Source: Prosopocoilus inquinatus
Lineage: Eukaryota; Arthropoda; Insecta; Coleoptera; Lucanidae
Direction: 5' to 3'
Assembly (NCBI GenBank): GCA_036172665.1
Contig: CM069872.1
Coordinates: 40,410,101-40,474,100, forward strand
DNA: 64,000 bases
The position numbers and the translations under genes are program-made. Every line of letters begins with the position of its first letter. Position 1 is the stretch's first letter. The notes below the pieces were generated by a model. That model searched no databases and had not been told where the DNA came from. It worked only from the letters and a program-made list of their open reading frames with translations. Of this stretch, positions 10,337 through 21,271 are shown piece by piece.

Positions 10337-11744
10337 CTGTAAGGGAAAGGAAGTTCGACAATAATAACCTGCACGAAAGAGAGAGCAACAGTCACAACAT
10401 ACCTTTCCTGCACATCAGGAACGAGGCTGACGCAACTCCCAGGAGAAGTTTCAGTCACACAGCACCACGTCAAGAGAGTCGTATACAGAGAAAACCTCCC
10501 CGAGGTTCCTCTCGAAAACCAAAATTGTGCTGTCCCCTGGACAACATCCGCAAAATGAGGCTGTTCTTCCACCTCCAATGCAAGTAAATCAATCGAGGCG
10601 CGTCCATTAGGGCGGGAGCGCGACACGGAATAGTTTCGTTTTGGCACTGCGCTGCGCCGCGCCGAAAGAGTAGTGGACGCTCAGCTTTAGACGAAAAAGA
10701 GCGTCTGGACGAATGTAAGCAAAATCGAACTGATTAACACGCAACCACGCCACTAACGGTCATTTGGCTAAAGATTGTAAAAACATACAACGGCGGCGAA
10801 TGTCAAAGGTGGAAATGCATTTGATCTTTTGTGACTCACCGCAGGTGTTTCATAAAGAAGTCATAAATAAACCCCTATACGTCAATTTGCTATTTCCAAC
10901 AATTTGAGGTTCGTCCACAGAGTCGTTTCAGATGTAAAACGAAATTAGACAACAAATGCGCGTGAAATAAATCGCCTTTGCTGCACTTTTCAGCGATAAT
11001 TTGTATACGTACAGGGTGATTCAAAATAGGGGGGAGAACAAATTGTTTGGAATGTAACAACTTGACGGAGACGTCTGCCTCGCTTGCTGCGACCTGAACA
11101 CGCTCCTTTTTATCTCTTTGGCTAAAACTTGTGGCCCAATTATTTCGCAAGAATATGCTTTTTGAGGAAACCAATACTTCCTATTGGTTAAAACCACCAA
11201 TTAGTCAGAACAATTAAAGCAAGTGAATTATTAATCATTGAGTTTAACTAAAATTAATATAAACTTAATATAAACATAATATAAAATGATCTATACCGTT
11301 TTCTATATGTTGTCTTTCCTATGGCCTCACTTTGCAACAACCATTATTGCCGTTAATATCCAGTTTAGGAAATTATGTCCTGTATGAAAATTTTTTGGGA
11401 AATTTTTATTTACAGTGTGGAGAATATTTGAATAATTTTCTTCTTCAATTGTTTTTGTGTTGCACCTATCTGTGTAATTTTTTTAATAGAAACTTCTTAA
11501 TTTTACTCTACCATTCGGGAGAGTATTTTTTTCTCTTTCCAATAGCATTCTTGTCTTTTTTTTCAGAATTCAGGGATTTCCAGAAAAAAAAAACAACGGT
11601 TCGAGTATTAATTTCCCGCCGTGCATGCTTATTAGCTCAAGGTCAGATACATCTAAGTAAGCGATAAACAAATTCGAGCGAGTAACTTTATCAGTGGTTA
11701 TTGTTTACGTAAAATTCAATTGTGCAATTTACTGCAGCGCATTG
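10337..11744. other. No gene seen; single mariner-like end motif at about 11010
   Basis: GTACAGGGTGATTCAAAATA at about 11008 looks like a terminal inverted repeat of insect mariner-like elements, but no partner was found. Minus-strand frames at 10330-10647 and 10890-11174 carry no known motif. Confidence 0.4.
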
Positions 11745-11746
11745 TA

Positions 11747-13074
11747 CCGTGCTTTCAATTGAATTCCTTATTAAAGTAAGCTGTGATTTTTTTATGAAGT
11801 TGGCGACACAATTCTAGAGAAAACAGTTGTCATTAACTGTCAGTACTGACCATAAGATCAAATAAAAACACAACATTAAAGTTTAAAGTAGATGCTCAAA
11901 GTGTTCTCCTTCAGCTTGAATACGTAAGCGTACTCTGCGTTTCATGTTTTCAAACCCGTTTGCTAAGTGTTCGGGGGTTATGTTAGCATACACAACTGTA
12001 ATGCCCGCACGAAGTTCTTCGATTGTGTGACGCGTACTTCTAAAAACTGTGCTTTTTATGTGCGGATAAATGAAGTAATCCATAATTGTGAGATCCGCAG
12101 ACATTGCAGAAAAATTCACATTCCGATTATCGAAAAACTGCTGCAAGAAAGTCATTGTTTGATGAGCTGTGTGGGCAGTAACATTGTCTTGCTGAAAAAA
12201 TCCTTCTGTACGTTCATCATCATGTAGTTGATTAATGAAAGGTTCTAATAACTCATTTCGGTATCTTTCAGCAGTTACTGAGTCGTTAAAAAATATTGGT
12301 CCGATGATACGCCTTCTTAACACTGCTAGCCAAACACCAATTTTTAATGGATGTAATGGAGTTTCCACAAATTCATAGGGATTTTCTGCTGACCATATTC
12401 TCATATTTTGTTTATTTAAATACCCCGAGAGATGAAACCAGTCCTCATCGGAAAAGAAACACTTGTCAAGTGTCGTTGTTTAAGTTATCAAGAAACCACT
12501 GACAATATTCTGTTCTTCTGTGAAAATCTACTGGCCTGAGTTCGTGGACTGCTTGAATCTTATATGGATAAAGCTTTAAGTCTTTTTTAAGAATAGTGTG
12601 ACATGTTCCCACTGATAGCTGAACTTCTTGTGAAAGTTTCGCAATAGATTTCTTGGGAGAGTGTTCCATTCGATCCCAAACATCTTCAATGCAGGCTGCA
12701 GTCCTTTTCTTAGCTGGTCCGCTCCCTGTTTTGCAACCAAGTGATCCTGTTTCACGAAATTTAAGAACACAAGCATGGATATGTTTAACTAGCTGTTCAT
12801 AAGTAATAGCAAAATTAGGAAACTGCTGTCGAAACTTCTGTACATACTGATTAATTGAATAAATTAACTGTCCATTTTCTATTCTACCGGTTTGAAAATA
12901 ACTTTCAACAATAAATATTTTCTGCTGTAATTCTAACATTTTGAATTAATTGAAAATACAAAGTGTCAATTTGACATTTGTTTAATTAAATAATTGAACA
13001 GTGCTGCAAAGCTTAGGAGAAAAAAACAGTGAAATCATAGCCCATTTTAATGAGGAATTCAATTGAAGACACGG
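11747..13074 (-). mobile_element. Mariner-like (Tc1/mariner superfamily) element, both TIRs and TA duplications
   Basis: The left TIR CCGTGCTTTCAATTGAATTC (from 11747) matches the reverse complement of the right end, CCGTGTCTTCAATTGAATTC (ending 13074). Similarity continues for about 40 bases. TA lies immediately outside both ends (11745-11746 and 13075-13076). The length of 1328 bp is typical of the superfamily. It carries one transposase gene, on the minus strand, broken by a single frameshift. Confidence 0.93.
11883..12939 (-). pseudogene. Mariner-like transposase with one frameshift
   Basis: This is a transposase of the insect mariner-like group with an extra N-terminal helix-turn-helix (DUF4817-like). 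The first part (12466-12939, 157 codons) holds the HTH region, SVGTCHTILKKDLKLYPYKI and HELRPVDFHRR. It stops at TGA just after NNDT. A one-base shift near 12470 restores FFSDEDWF (first catalytic D) and GYLNKQNMRIW, and then runs through 11883-12404. The second D is in FFQQDNVTAHTA. The third lies in SADLTIMDYF, where the usual WPP-R-S context has degraded. The end, AEGEHFEHLL, is the normal family C-terminus. About 350 residues in total, full length apart from the break. Inference: inactive, but recently so. Confidence 0.9.
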
Positions 13075-13076
13075 TA

Positions 13077-14305
13077 TAAGCATGCACTACCGGAAATGAA
13101 TACCTGAATCGTTTTTTTTTTTCTCAGAAACTGAGAAATTATGAAAAAAACAAGACTATAAATGGCCGTCTCCATACTTTTATTAACTAACCCTAATCTA
13201 AAATAAAATTAATTGCTAAATCAAGCCATTTTTATGCAGTGGTGCTTTTAGCCAGATCTTGAAATTCGTCATAAAAAAGAAGTTCAAGCCGTAGGGGTAA
13301 TACCAGAAGGCTAGAGTTGGAACCAAACAATCGACTTTAAAATTTTATCTCCGTTCTGAGATGGCCCATCGCAATAAAACTCGGTCCGGGCCCAGTTTTA
13401 AATTACTGCCGGATCTAGAGGACATTTTTTTTACATGCGGAATGTGCCGGCGGCGACGCGTCGTTAGGCCGCTGCCGCTTCCGGAATCGTACCGGAAGTC
13501 CGGACGTTATCGAGTTAACTTGGCTCGCATCGCGATTTTTCTCCAATTTTATTAGGGACACTCTTTTATTAGGACGACGCGACGGGTAAAAATGTTGTGG
13601 AAGTAAAGCGTCTCACCCTCATAATCGTCCCAAATCAACTTGCTTAATGCTTAGTTCCAAAGGACTTAAAATTAAGCTGCTTCATAATAAAGAAAATTTA
13701 ATAAATATTTACCTAATTTTGTATATTGCCTCCCCGTTAATCTTACAAGCAGGCAAACAATGAAAATTAAATTTACTATAGTACGATACGTGTATCCCGG
13801 AATTTTTATTAAGTATAAGATGCGGAGCGTCCCGGAATAACTTCAAGCGATATATTCGCGCGGATTTAACAATTTCAGGTGAGGCGGAAATGCAGATGTC
13901 TGATTAAAACAAATATGTACGTACGTGTTCTCTTCGGTTCGAAACTTCCCGAAACTCGCAGAGCAAGGAACTACGTCGGGGGAAATCACAGAGAGCTCTA
14001 TTCCGAGCTTAATTTTAATGGGGGAGAAGGAATGAGCTTGATCTTGGAATCCGTCACAGCGCAACAAAATGAAAAATTAAACTATCAGGTAATGTTTAAT
14101 ATACAAAGCGCAGCAATGCAATTCAAAGTCAACGAATAATTTAGTTGAGAAAACGTAATATACACTGTGATTGTTATTACAAATTGAATAAATAAAACAA
14201 ATTAAATAAGTGATAATAGTTAGGAGATTACGTGGCGGATTCTGTAACTTATTAACGGTCTGTTAAAATTTAGAGGACCTTTAAGATTTAAAATACAATT
14301 CTATT
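13077..14305. other. No gene seen; GC-rich patch 13370-13550
   Basis: The CpG-rich patch contains GCCGGCGGCGACGCGTCG and stands out against A+T-rich flanks. A 64-codon plus frame covers it but shows no domain. It might be a regulatory element. Overlapping frames on both strands at 13843-14139 are not recognisable. Confidence 0.35.
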
Positions 14306-14451
14306 GGCCGTTTTCATAATCAGACTTTAAATTTTTGGAACAAAATTTTTAAATTTAAAGTTACTTTAACCTAAAAAAATACATTTGTTTCCGTATTCTT
14401 AAAGTGACTTTAAATTAAAGCCTCCTTAAAGTCTGATTATGAAATACGGCC
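14306..14451. mobile_element. Small MITE with GGCCGTTTTCATAATC ends
   Basis: The left end GGCCGTTTTCATAATCAGAC and the right end, inverted GGCCGTATTTCATAATCAG, agree over about 26 bases with one indel. Inner arms add a TTAAAGT-ACTTTAA palindrome, so most of the 146 bp can fold. The style recalls PIF/Harbinger MITEs, but no 3-bp duplication is clear. Confidence 0.75.
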
Positions 14452-15178
14452 GTATGATTGGTTATTGCTGTAGCAACAAAATTTAACAGCCCTTTAAATG
14501 TAACGCTTTTGATATAAAACAGGTCCCTACAGCTATTACCTACAATTTTGCTCGGAGTATATGTATACTGTCCCGTTAGATTTTTAGAGGAAACAAAACA
14601 ATTTGAAAAACATCGGAAACGATTTAGAACACTTAAAAATGGGGTAATTGCTGTTACGATGTGAAAACCGCTTTTAGATAACGACTTATTAAATATTATT
14701 AAATTTGACTCGCATTTATTCCCGATTTCATAACATTAAGAAATTCTTCGTGTGTTTAACACTCTTCAGGCCGCACTTAGTTCATCGAAGTTTTATTGCG
14801 ATAAAAACAGCTTTTTATTATCATTCGTCGCCACTGGGGTAATGATTTTGAGTTTTTGATACTGAGCTTTTAAGAGGTCCTTGTTTGGGCATTCGTTTTA
14901 AAATACTCCGGCCATGAAATGATACAAATATTCGGTGCATAGTTACTTTATTTTGTGGTTCTAATGCCTTTCGGAGTAACTATTTTTAGAAAGGATTGGA
15001 TCATCTTTTATAAACAAGGGCAAAAGTATTTAATCCACATCTTGAAAACCGTTCGGAATTGTTACTTCCCGCATTCAGACATTCATGAAATTTCCGTCGC
15101 CGTCTTTTTTTTTCTATTAGTCTAATTCATGTGAATTACAGCTTCTTGCGAGTTAATATTTCGACAGAGAGACTAAAC
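14452..15178. other. No gene seen
   Basis: Ordinary A+T-rich sequence. I see no motif, repeat or convincing open frame. Confidence 0.4.
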
Positions 15179-15864
15179 TAATAATAATAATAATAATATT
15201 TATTCATACTTGGCCAATACAAGAAAGGATGTACATGTCAGTAATTACGTTAGGGAATTCTACCTAAGCAGAATTTTATCTTTAAGTCTAAGAATAACGT
15301 TGTCGTTAATACAATCAGCAACGGAGTAGTATACATTATTACATAGAAATCGTTTAATAATATTCTTAAACCTATGCATGTCCAAGTCTCGTACTTCTTC
15401 GGGCAATTTATTGTAAAGTTTGACACCCATATATACAGGCGAATGTTCAAATTTGGTGGTACGGTGTTTTTGCACAGAAAGAAAGTTTTTGATTCTGGTG
15501 TTGTGATCATGAAAATAGCCATTTTTCTGAAATTCCGCGATGTTACTTTTGACAAAGAGTAAACATTTAAAAATGTAAATGGCGGGAAGCGTTAACAGAC
15601 CAAAAGTTTTGAAAATATTTTTGCATGAGTCTCTGGGTTTCAGGTTGAAGATGAGTCTCAGCGGTCTTTTCTGTGATAAAAACACTCTGCCACTGTTTGG
15701 AGCATTACCCCAGATAATTAGATTGTAAGACAGGCGACTGTAAGCCATTGCAAAATAGATTTCGAGTAAATGATTAGAGCTCAGTTGAGAGATTGCGAAG
15801 TATACTTTATTTAGTCGTCTGCAAACGTGGTCAATGTGCTCCTCCCAGCTCAGCTGCTGGTTAA
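15179..15864 (-). mobile_element. 5'-truncated LINE, 3' end with (ATT)n tail
   Basis: On the minus strand this ends in an ATT/ATA microsatellite (15179-15199), a common 3' tail of Jockey/CR1-group LINEs. The coding part runs from 15864 down to about 15260. Its upstream edge coincides exactly with TTAA at 15861-15864, where the piggyBac element starts, so it was probably cut there by that insertion. Confidence 0.88.
15260..15862 (-). pseudogene. LINE reverse transcriptase C-terminal region
   Basis: The open frame extends upstream of its first ATG (15748) to about 15862 without a stop, starting VNQQLSWEEHIDHVCRRL. It then reads through SRLSYNLIIWGNA, FLSQKRPLRLI, PRDSCKNIF, LTLPAIYIF and YNKLPEEVRDL. 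These are the thumb and post-RT segments of LINE ORF2. The catalytic palm (YADD) is missing because the copy is truncated. About 200 codons are intact with a normal stop. An overlapping frame at 15250-15555 is a shadow. Confidence 0.88.
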
Positions 15865-17600
15865 CCCTTCAAATCCGGAGTTTTTATTTTTTTTCCAAAT
15901 ATTGAATCAGATATTAAAACATCATTAAATAACACATTATTTATATGAAAAATATAGTTTTTCTGTAGAATGTCATACTGAAAAGAAAAAAATGCCTGTT
16001 ACCATATGGTAACGCCAGTACTTGCTTCCAAATTACAAAAATAAAATATATAAACAAAATTTAATTTAATTTAGGTGTAATACTATAAATAAAATTTTAT
16101 TTATAATAACATTTTATTTAGTGTGGAATATAGCATTACATTCGTTGCATAAACTCACATCGCATTTGTTGCACATGGTCCGTCCACTCGATGTACAACC
16201 CTCGCCAACACAACGGCGTCGTTTTTTATTTAGGGTGTTAACTAACAAGTGATTCATCCCATCGTATCTTATACCATCGCTTATTCTATTGCAGGAAACA
16301 CTAGTTTTAGAGGTTGATGGACGTCCACCGACATTTGGTAATAGTCCATACCGCCGTAAATAAGTTTTGGCTAATTCTCTTCGGAATGATACTGATCGGT
16401 GTGTTTCTCTGCAGCATTTCTTTGTAAAATCCAAGCATTGTTTACCGCCACAGCCACAAGCCAAGTGAATATACACCACCACCATTTCTTACCACGGATT
16501 GAAATTCTATACCGTCCTAAATTTCCATCCATTTGATTTGTCCCTCCCATATAGTTGTTATATTGGCCAATTAGATCAGGTCTTGGTACTTGAATGACTT
16601 TTCTTTCTGATTGGGAGGAGTCCACAGTTCCTCTTGGTTGCTTTTTCATTTGTGCACTTGATTTCATTGGGCATTCTTTTGGAATTCTATTCTCCCGTAT
16701 AGTTCCTGTAGCCGAATATCTATTTTGCCGCAAAAAATTGTAAAGTTGAATACCTGAGAATAGATTGTCAAGATAAAATTTATGGGGCAAGTTTTTATTA
16801 GGTAAAGTTTGCAACATACCAACTAAAGGTGCCGCCGCCTTACCAAGAAATCGCTCATGATTTTCATTTCCAATAAATTGCTTTCCTTGATAAATTTCAA
16901 AATTTATTAGATAGCCGTTTTTGGTATTCATGCTCCAAACTTTATAGCCAAACCTTACCGGTTTTCCGCGGATGAACTGTTTGCACCCATGATGACCGTA
17001 ATATTTGATCATGGATTCATCATAATCAATGCGCTGTTCAGGCACGCAATTTTTAATACAGTTCTGCTGCATTTTCTCAATCATAGACCGTAATTTCCAC
17101 AGTTTATCAGTTGTATTGATTTTAGTATTGTCGGCGCAATGAAGGAATCTCATTATTTGAAAAAATCGATCGCGTCGCATTGCATTGCTCACTGCCAAAT
17201 TTCTCATATCGTCTTCTGTATCCCAATAATATCTTTTCCCTGGTAGTTCATTGTACCCGCTCACAATAAGTATACCATTGAAACATTTTAGTTCTCCCAA
17301 AGTCAATTTTAGATTCGGATGGTTCAAGAACAACGCATAACGTTCTATTTCTTCTAACAATAAAGAGTACACGGAATCGTCGAAGAAAGACTCAAATAAA
17401 TTTATTGGAGACTTTTCTTTATATAATGAATAATCTCCACATGGAAAATTATCATTCTGGACGAAATCTCCGTGAATCCACTCAATGTTATGAACATTAG
17501 TAGTTTCATACAAAAAATTGTCGTTCAGTTCCTTCACGGTTCTCAGTACTACATTGATTTGAAGAAACACGAACAGTAAATTATACTTCATAATCAGAGC
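15861..17600 (-). mobile_element. piggyBac element, 3' end intact at TTAA, 5' end missing
   Basis: TTAA at 15861-15864 is followed by CCCTTCAAATCCGG, the start expected of a piggyBac terminal repeat. A 16-bp palindrome, GTTACCATATGGTAAC (15998-16013), lies in the subterminal region. The transposase occupies 16114-17591. No matching TIR and TTAA is found past 17591, where a dispersed repeat (17612-17755) begins. The transposase 5' end of the element therefore appears truncated or replaced. Confidence 0.88.
16114..17591 (-). pseudogene. piggyBac-type transposase, N-terminally truncated and frameshifted
   Basis: This is a DDE_Tnp_1_7 transposase that cuts and pastes at TTAA. The first frame (16371-17591) has RIDYDESMIKYYG (first D), PHKFYLDNLFSG (second D) and GGTNQMDGNLGRYR (third D), so all three catalytic aspartates remain. 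It ends early in NNAWILQRN plus a false tail. A shift at a CA repeat near 16416 moves into the 16114-16485 frame. That frame continues FRRELAKTYLRRYGL and the C-terminal Cys-rich finger (CVGEGC, CNKC, CNEC). The N-terminal acidic region usual for the family is absent. An in-frame TGA lies five codons before the first ATG. A possible splice acceptor (CAATGTAG, about 17548) leaves room for an upstream exon. Confidence 0.9.
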
Positions 17601-17611
17601 CTTTCAAATTT

Positions 17612-17755
17612 AATTCAGTTTTCACAGGCATGACATGGGTAGAGGGGTTCCGCAAGCGCTGCATATCTCGTCAGAATCTAAGTGCACGGCGCTGAATCGC
17701 GTTGAGTGGGAGGCATTTACGCGTTCTGGAATTATTTGTGATAGGCTCTGTTCAT
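17612..17755. repeat. Dispersed repeat, copy B (matches 9332-9480)
   Basis: Same orientation and block order as copy A. It begins about 20 bases past the first ATG of the piggyBac transposase, exactly where element sequence should continue. It may therefore have replaced or joined the piggyBac 5' end. Confidence 0.7.
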
Positions 17756-18589
17756 TATAAATAAAGACATTTTAATTCACTTATTGATGCAAAATTTCAG
17801 TGTAGTTATCACTATTATCAAAGTAAATGTAATAAAGAGTGCGAGCACATAAGAAATATTGTTGTTTGCTTTTTGTAAATCGATGTTCTGAAAAAAAAAC
17901 TTTCTTAGGGTAAATTACACACTGTCTAAGCCGCAAAATCGTGGTTATGTAAAAAAAATTCTATAATCCAAGAAACAAAATAGGATCATTGCACAATTTA
18001 TTTGATTAAAATTAAAGCGAGCGGAAGACGATTGAATCCGAGCGAGCATAATATTTCATTTCGGATTGCTCAATCAAAAATCTAATATAAACGCTTGCGC
18101 CCCCTTCCGTTTAACTACGGGCTGCTGCAACGGCGAAGATATTTCCGTAAATTTGCATTTTATTAAAAACTTCGGCCGTGCCGGTCTGCTTTTAATTCGC
18201 CGTTCGGAAAAAACAGCGTAACCGATCTTATCTGACCAATATAAATTCAATTAGATAGACTTCGGGTTTCAGTTTTCCGGGTTTTAATTAATATGTGGTG
18301 TCGAAGAGATAAGGAGATTTGCACAGTTATTCTCATCACGAGGAAATTAAGAATTAAATTCTACGGTAAAAACTGAAAAACCAATAATAATGTCTTAATG
18401 ACAATTTATTTTATTTTTTTATCAAGGAAGACTACTGAATTATGTAGATTACTCTAACTTAAGAAAACTTATTTACAGGTCTTGTCACTAGTAAGCAAGG
18501 TATGCAAGGCATGAGGGCGCCGATGCAAGAGGGGCGCCAAAATATTTTAATTAAAAAACGATTAAAGCGCAGCTCAAACAATCTCAAGA
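17756..18589. other. No gene seen
   Basis: A+T-rich sequence with a slightly GC-richer part near 18090-18240. Nothing recognisable. Confidence 0.4.
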
Positions 18590-19110
18590 TCAACTAAACT
18601 CGATTTAACAACTGAACTCACCTCAATTTAATCCAAGCAAAATATTAAAAATAAAAACCAATAAAATAAATAAAAATAAATAAAAACTTAAAGTAGACAA
18701 AAGGATTAAAAAAAGAAAAATTCAGTGTCCACCAAATTTAACTGAACCCAACCCAATTCCATTCAACCCAAGTAAAAAAGGGTGTCAAGGTCATCCAAAC
18801 TCGATCTAATCACTGAACTCGATTCTATTCAAACCAAGTAAAGAAAATAAAAATCATGAAACAATAAGAACAAATTAGACTAAGAAAATTCAATGAAAAA
18901 ACATTTTCAGTGTCAACCCAATCTATCTATCTACTCAACATAATTCCATTCAACCCAAGTTAAAAATTTTAAACATAAAAAAAATGTTAAAATTTATACA
19001 TGGATTAAAGATAACCTTAACAAATCTCAAGATCAATCCAAGCCAACTAATATCAACCTAACTTCACCTAACACAAGTAAACTATTAAAAATGAATAGTA
19101 AATATTAGAA
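18590..19110. repeat. Degenerate C-spotted repeat array, about five copies
   Basis: Related units near 18597, 18734, 18798, 18914 and 19036 share the pattern AACTGAAC-CAA-CCATTCAACCCAAGTAAA, in which C occurs mostly in short CC or TC steps. Each unit is followed by an A-rich spacer. Spacing varies from 64 to 137 bases, so it is not a simple satellite. The top strand is almost free of G over long stretches. Confidence 0.6.
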
Positions 19111-20857
19111 ACAATTAAAAATTAACTAAACATATAATTTTTGATGCTGACGTTTCGTCATGTATTACAGAAGAACTTCTTCAAGGTTGTTGTTGTTGCT
19201 TTATAGATACTATGTACTTTAAACAGAATTTAAATTTAAAATACGAAAGAAAAAAAACAGAGAGGTGAGCTACGATACACAATTGGGAGCAAACATTACT
19301 GACATTAAATGTAATACGAAAAAATTAATTAACATACGCAGATCGCATAAAAAACGTATTATTAAATTAAAACTAACTATAAAAATTCTTCTCGAATTAA
19401 AACATCTTTTTTAAATTGTAATCATTATTCTTGCTGAATAAATTGCGCATAATTACCAGAAATTGCCCATCGCTGTAATTATCAGTTATTTCTATACTGA
19501 TTTCTACCGGTCATTATTATGATGAAAATTGATCGTAAACGCTGTAATTAGAATAAATTATAGGCATAAATCAAACAAAAATGCGGGAGACTTCACGTCA
19601 CATCAAAGGTCAAGTATAATTTCGCAATTTAGAGCAATCTTATAATAATAGATCAAATTGAAGATAATATAATCTTCTTCGTTCTTTTTTTTGTAATCTC
19701 GTACTTTCAAATTTTAAACAATTAATTTGCTGGCAAGAAAAATTGGTCTAATATTTTAGACATTTATTATTTTTCTTTCGGATATAAGTCAAAGGAATTG
19801 TAGTTGTACAGAAGCACTTGGGATTAACCAAGAGACGTCCCCGTCTCCTAAGCCGCTCTAAAGTTGTTAAAAACTTCGGTAATTATGATCTCCGTTCGCG
19901 AGATAAATGATTTCCCAGACAAGTTATTGTTTGCCTTCGGCTTTGAAAATACCGGCAGCGAAAGTTTTTGCGATGGCAAAGTTTCGGAAAGAAGACACGC
20001 GCACCCTCCGGGAATAATTATTACCAAACTACTCGACGGCTCAGATTAATAAATTATTATCCGCAGATTCTTATCAAAACATGACCGACCGCACATGTTT
20101 TAATTTTCACTTATCATCCAAGTTTCGAGTGCAAGTTTTAAGTCTCGAGCCTCTAGTTAAACGACGAAGAACTTCCATCTTGTGAACTAATTTTGGCTTT
20201 TAGTGGTTATCCAGAAAGTTAAGTTAAGCAAGCTGCATGTATGCTTAAGTGGGTCGTAATTATAAGGAAAATTCGGATTTTGTCGGCGTTAGTTTCATGA
20301 AACTTCCACACTTATCAAACACTTTCAGTTCATCAAGTTATTTTAATGATTTTAATAAGGACGAGCACGTATTATTTTCTCTCTGGATCTAATTGTTCCC
20401 AGAATTTGAAAGTTGTGATTTAAATGGTGTAAATATTGTTCTATCCGTTTAATCTGTTGTCATTACTTTGCATATTCTGCATGGCTCAGCCGCAAAAAAA
20501 TGTAGTGTCATTATTTATTTAATAAATTACATGTATTTCCTGCTTTTATTAGTGTATTTGTCCGACTAATTTTAGCTTATTTTTTACGAGCAAAATAAAT
20601 TTGGAAATATTGTGCAAAGCTGGCGTCTCATTGTGCTGTGAACTGCGCAAATCAAATATAGATTAACTAATTCAAATTTATTCTACATAAGTCATCCAAG
20701 GTATTATAAACGGTTCGCTTTCCTTTGCAAAAAATCAGGTAATGAAAAAAGGTTTGCAGTAAGTGACTCCAATGAGTCATATTATTTTGGAAATAGATTT
20801 GGAACAGTTAATAAAAATTCAATCTCTGTGACCACTGATACCCATCGATTTTTTAAT
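19111..20857. other. No gene seen; one CGAAACG-type motif at 19145-19185 (minus)
   Basis: On the minus strand 19185-19145 reads CTTGAAGAAG, a spacer, then ATGACGAAACGTCAGC, a signature discussed under findings. The rest, including a 61-codon frame at 19864-20049, has no recognised content. Confidence 0.4.
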
Positions 20858-20865
20858 GTAATAAT

Positions 20866-21263
20866 CAGGGAAAAGAATTCCGGCCTCTTTGTGTTGGACG
20901 CCTTTTACTCCGATTTACTATTATCACCAGTTAAAAGAATTTAGGCCACCTAGTGTTGGATACTTTTTATGCCCGCCAAATGTACTATTTACTCCTACCA
21001 CCTTTTTGCGGCCTCCAATGCGATGCATCGAATTATTATTGAGTGGAAGAGGATGGAGTGCAATGCGAGCATTGGGCGAGGCTGATACAGTTCGAGTAGT
21101 AAATTTTCGTACCGTTCGCGGAACAAGTGGGTTGAATTCTTTTCCCCGATTATCACCTTTTCGCGGCTTCGATGCATCCATTAATTATTGAGTGGGAGAG
21201 AAAGGAATCAGTAATAAATTTTCGTACCGTTCGCGGAACAAGTGGCCCGAATTCTTTTCCCTG
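20866..21263. mobile_element. hAT-type MITE, internally duplicated relative of 5263-5495
   Basis: Ends CAGGGAAAAGAATTC and GAATTCTTTTCCCTG match the 5263 family. The flanks are GTAATAAT (20858-20865) and GTAATTAT (21264-21271), seven of eight identical. Inside, TTTTCGTACCGTTCGCGGAA plus an AAGTGG-GAATTCTTTTCCC end occurs twice (about 21100-21150 and 21214-21263). The copy therefore contains an extra internal terminus. Open frames here (20889-21191 and minus shadows) are chance. Confidence 0.88.
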
Positions 21264-21271
21264 GTAATTAT

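Noticed and set aside
4682..11030. TACAGG-TG-type motifs at 4682, 6471 and 11008 as complete mariner elements
   Set aside because: Each is a single end without an inverted partner at plausible distance, so at most they are remnants.
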